From the NCBI GenBank assembly GCA_002483765.1, contig DLIO01000044.1, positions 1-26,014 on the forward strand: a DNA stretch of 26,014 bases, read 5' to 3'. Position 1 is the stretch's first letter. The number at the start of each line of letters is the position of its first letter. This document shows, in pieces, positions 23,465-26,014 of the stretch. The DNA comes from Lentisphaeria bacterium UBA7640 (GTDB taxonomy: Bacteria > Verrucomicrobiota > Lentisphaeria > Victivallales > Victivallaceae). The notes below the pieces were generated by a model. It was not told the DNA's origin. It was given only the letters and a program-made list of their open reading frames with translations, and searched no databases. A program made the position numbers and the translations under genes.

Positions 23465-24133
23465 TTACGCTTTCGCAATGCGTTTTTTTCTCATTCCCAT
23501 AGCACCAAGAGCGCCGCCACCCAAAAGCATGGTGACGAGTATCCCTGGCAATGGTTTGCCTGCTGGGTCTAAGCCTTGAACACGTTCTCCACCATAAATA
23601 CCAAAAGAGATAAATCCACCAGCAGTAGTGTTAAGATTAAAATACTCGTTCCCTAAAACGTCATTGCCAGACGCAGGATAATCACCTTCCGCAATCACAT
23701 CATCTGAATCAGATATAAGCGAGCTGACTTTATTACCCGCTTTATCTGTAAGCCAAATAGAAATTTCATCGCCAGCACTAAATTCACCTAATTTATAGCC
23801 AGTTTGAACTACATCAGGAAGAATAATTCTGTCCACTATAACATTACTTATAGTGCTACCCTCTGCATTAACTTGAACACCATCTTTCGTATAACCATAT
23901 TTCCCTGCTGTCATATTTGCATTATTAGCTAATAAGTTTTTGTTTTTAAATAGTATTTTCTTGGTATCGATACGATCAAGAACATAGAGAGAGCCACTAC
24001 CTTTAGTAATTCTTATAAAGAATGAACCATCCGCTCCACCATTCGATGCTCCAGAAAGAACACTATATTGAAATGCTGCCGACACTCCGACACACAATCC
24101 AAACAATAATACCAACATCAAATTCTTTTTCAT
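23465..24133 (-). CDS. Exported protein with PEP-CTERM-like sorting tail
   Basis: A 222-residue secreted protein. Residues 1-20 (MKKNLMLVLLFGLCVGVSAA) are a typical signal peptide, so I start at the ATG at 24133 instead of the longer frame from 24241, whose first 36 residues look non-coding. The body is Gly/Asp/Asn-rich with short beta segments, without recognised domain. The C-terminus has PLPG (194-197), a 17-residue helix and RKKR (215-218): the three-part layout of PEP-CTERM/exosortase sorting signals, with PLPG in place of PEP. Such proteins are anchored or released at the surface after cleavage by an exosortase, which is not seen in this window. The gene has its own terminator and sits beside a flippase, as PEP-CTERM genes often sit near exopolysaccharide loci. 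Confidence 0.75.
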   Translation of the reverse strand: MKKNLMLVLLFGLCVGVSAAFQYSVLSGASNGGADGSFFIRITKGSGSLYVLDRIDTKKILFKNKNLLANNANMTAGKYGYTKDGVQVNAEGSTISNVIVDRIILPDVVQTGYKLGEFSAGDEISIWLTDKAGNKVSSLISDSDDVIAEGDYPASGNDVLGNEYFNLNTTAGGFISFGIYGGERVQGLDPAGKPLPGILVTMLLGGGALGAMGMRKKRIAKA

Positions 24134-24360
24134 AATCATTTCTTTTTTACACAAATCTTGGTTTTTTAAAATAAGATAACATATAATGTAATACCAAGCT
24201 TTAACATAAACAAACAGCATTCCATCAAAGTTACTATGCATAAAAGAGTCGATGCGTTATGGTTAGAAACATTGATTGCTTGGCACTATTTCGCAAAGTG
24301 GTTTGAGTTCATTTCATGGCCAAATGTCCCACCTTTTAATCGGTGCCCTATCAGCAAAAA

Positions 24361-25158
24361 TCAACGAATCTGGGCTATTGGATGAATATCTGCTTTTGTT
24401 ATATTTAAAGTTTTCGCGAGATTTTGCAGTTGGTCAAGGACAACGAAAGTTTCCAATGAATGCGCGTCACTGCCGAGCGAAAACTTGCATCCTGCTTGTT
24501 TTGCAAGCGTCAAGATGCGCAATGGGGTCTCGATGCTGAATAAACGTTCAGGCCGTAATTGGGGGAGATAACATTTATTAATCTCTATCGCTATATTGTT
24601 TGATGCTGCTACAGAAAATGCGTCAATAAGCTCAGTGTCGGACAAACAGCTAATAGTATCATCGTAAATATCGATATTACCATAAGGATAAAACGGATGA
24701 ACCAACAAATCCGGCAGTCCACTCTCAGCAGCTGAAATAAAAAACTTCAGCATGTGCTGTGCCAAAGCACGGGGAGTTGAGTCCGCTGGTTGCTCAACAA
24801 AATCTTTTAGGTGAAAATGGTTCGTTGCCATCGCCACATAATCAAGCTTTTCCTTCAGTTCATGCGTTATACCGAAAACTCCGGGAGCTTTCATGTCCGC
24901 TTCACAACCAACCCAAACTTCAATTTCCCATTCGCGCGAATGGATAAACTTATGTAATTCAAGATGTTTTTTGCCGTCTTGAGTAACATAAAAATCACTC
25001 GGCGGAACATCTTTTGAATCCCATACATGATCAATAAAACCTATTTTCTTGTACCCTTTTCGGGCCAGCAACGGAATTATGTTGTCTGGAATCTGAGTAT
25101 CACTACTGCAACAAACTGAAGCGGGCGTGTGAATGTGCATATCGGAATAAAATATCAT
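24361..25158 (-). CDS. PHP-domain phosphoesterase
   Basis: A 265-residue PHP-fold protein of the histidinol-phosphatase/TrpH-like group. Metal ligands can be followed in order: DMHIHTP (6-12), FIDH (41-44), CEAD (85-88), NHFH (113-116), HPF (154-156), EIN (192-194) and GSDAH (229-233). The set is complete, so a functional trinuclear metal site is expected. Substrate unknown; phosphate monoesters or nucleotides are typical. GAGG lies 8 bases before ATG. The start overlaps the stop of the metallophosphoesterase by four bases, so the two phosphoesterases probably act on linked substrates. Confidence 0.9.
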   Translation of the reverse strand: MIFYSDMHIHTPASVCCSSDTQIPDNIIPLLARKGYKKIGFIDHVWDSKDVPPSDFYVTQDGKKHLELHKFIHSREWEIEVWVGCEADMKAPGVFGITHELKEKLDYVAMATNHFHLKDFVEQPADSTPRALAQHMLKFFISAAESGLPDLLVHPFYPYGNIDIYDDTISCLSDTELIDAFSVAASNNIAIEINKCYLPQLRPERLFSIETPLRILTLAKQAGCKFSLGSDAHSLETFVVLDQLQNLAKTLNITKADIHPIAQIR

Positions 25159-26014
25159 ATTAGTACCTCGTTGAAAGAACGATCACAGGGACGTCCTTGG
25201 GTGTAAGTTTTATCGAAATTATAAATACCGTTAAAATCTACTTTGTCAACCAGACTGACAGTTTCCATGGATATATTTTTGCCATTCAGTTCAAAAATCT
25301 TGAACTCGAATGGAATTTCGCTGAAAGCGCTGACCGTCACATAGTGTATTCCATCTTTGCAATGATGCATATTCATATGCGTGTGAGCCCCAAGCACCAG
25401 TGATATTCCCTGATTTAAAGCCAGACGATGAATGGTATCGCAAAAATTTCCTGCAGGTGGGTGTAGATATTTATCGAGACCAGTCTGTTCGGGCGGCAAA
25501 CCAAATACCGGAGAATGAGTTACCAGCACGTGATAATTATTCCCATCGCGCGCAGTTAAACCAATCTGTTCTTTATTTAGATATGGAATCTGAGGTTCAC
25601 TATCATTCCAGCGATAAACTTGTTTCCCCCAATGACAGGATAATAAATCAAACTTTACATCCTCTTGAGTAAAAGAAAAATCAACTGATTGTCCGCTAAA
25701 AAAAGCGGGAGCTGCCGTCAACCATTTGCTGACAGAGTCATCTTCAGTCAAATCATGATTACCCAAGGCCAGATATACGGGGCAAGGAAGTTGTTCAAAC
25801 AGTCTAACCGCTTCAGCAATATTTTCAGCCGAGCTATCTTCCACCATATCGCCGCCGTGGATAACAAAATTAATATCACCCCGCTGTTTTATCCATTGAG
25901 AAAAAACCGCCATCAAGTGCTCAAAATATTCCAGATAACGTTCCTGTTGTCCATAACCAGCACGATCGGAGCCACCTAAATGAGTATCAGCAATATCAGG
26001 AATCTTGATCCCGT
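25155..26014 (-). CDS. Calcineurin-like metallophosphoesterase (partial at window edge)
   Basis: At least 286 residues of a metallophosphoesterase whose N-terminus lies beyond the right edge. The frame stays open upstream of the first internal start codons at 25916 and 25913 and contains IPDIADTHLGG, which is the family's motif I (DxH); starting at those codons would remove it. Further motifs are GGDMVED (II), ALGNHDLTED (III), LVTHSP (IV) and LGAHTHMN (V). The architecture fits Icc/CpdA-like phosphodiesterases or 3',5'-cyclic nucleotide and phospholipid phosphatases. It overlaps the PHP gene by four bases. Substrate unresolved. Confidence 0.9.
   Translation of the reverse strand, partial: GIKIPDIADTHLGGSDRAGYGQQERYLEYFEHLMAVFSQWIKQRGDINFVIHGGDMVEDSSAENIAEAVRLFEQLPCPVYLALGNHDLTEDDSVSKWLTAAPAFFSGQSVDFSFTQEDVKFDLLSCHWGKQVYRWNDSEPQIPYLNKEQIGLTARDGNNYHVLVTHSPVFGLPPEQTGLDKYLHPPAGNFCDTIHRLALNQGISLVLGAHTHMNMHHCKDGIHYVTVSAFSEIPFEFKIFELNGKNISMETVSLVDKVDFNGIYNFDKTYTQGRPCDRSFNEVLI

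Noticed and set aside
24134..24241. Upstream extension of the PEP-CTERM-like gene by 36 codons
   Set aside because: It would bury a perfect signal peptide starting at 24133 inside the protein.
24277..24292. Sigma-54-like TTGGCAC box followed by CGCA on the plus strand
   Set aside because: The distance between the GG and GC elements is one base too short, and no plus-strand gene lies downstream.

Overview
The window looks like a chromosomal stretch of a Gram-negative-type bacterium, most plausibly from the PVC superphylum and perhaps a Lentisphaerota-like lineage. This is inference from four things: an exported protein with a variant PEP-CTERM tail (PLPG, membrane helix, RKKR), separate LmbE-like and NagB-like genes side by side, many PMT/ArnT-like glycosyltransferase and envelope genes, and dispersed intergenic repeats of the type common in environmental genomes. 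No rRNA, tRNA, CRISPR array or transposase was seen. TGA is used as an ordinary stop in many genes.

Layout. (1) 379-2639 (+): two overlapping CNNM/CBS membrane proteins of the CorC/HlyC type. (2) 2818-5235 (-): an operon of an Ldh_2-family oxidoreductase, a cytoplasmic glycerophosphodiester phosphodiesterase and an XRE-cupin regulator, with a good promoter at 5281-5308. (3) 5805-12898 (+): PMT/ArnT-like glycosyltransferase, RlmN-like radical SAM methyltransferase, MoxR ATPase, DUF58 protein and membrane transglutaminase, tightly packed; the first has a clear promoter and a 12-codon upstream ORF. (4) 13067-18151 (-): a phosphohexomutase-like protein that has lost its catalytic motifs, an intact phosphohexomutase, a HAD phosphatase and a second PMT/ArnT-like glycosyltransferase. 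(5) 18418-20171 (-): NagB-like sugar-phosphate isomerase/deaminase followed by an LmbE/PIG-L deacetylase. (6) 20566-23116 (-): a polysaccharide flippase and a glycosyltransferase interrupted by one in-frame TGA. (7) 23465-24133 (-): the PEP-CTERM-like surface protein with its own terminator. (8) 24361-26014 (-): a PHP-domain phosphoesterase and a calcineurin-like metallophosphoesterase, the latter running off the window edge.

Regions 3 to 7 share an envelope theme: making phosphosugars (mutase, NagB/LmbE), attaching polyprenyl-linked sugars (two PMT-type enzymes), exporting glycan (flippase), and a secreted anchored protein.

The strongest observations are the active mutase and pseudo-mutase gene pair, the lone TGA exactly where a Trp is expected before the DCD motif of a glycosyltransferase, and a composite 3'-end element seen three times: a TAACCAC-type repeat at or near a gene end, followed by a large GCGCGC palindrome.
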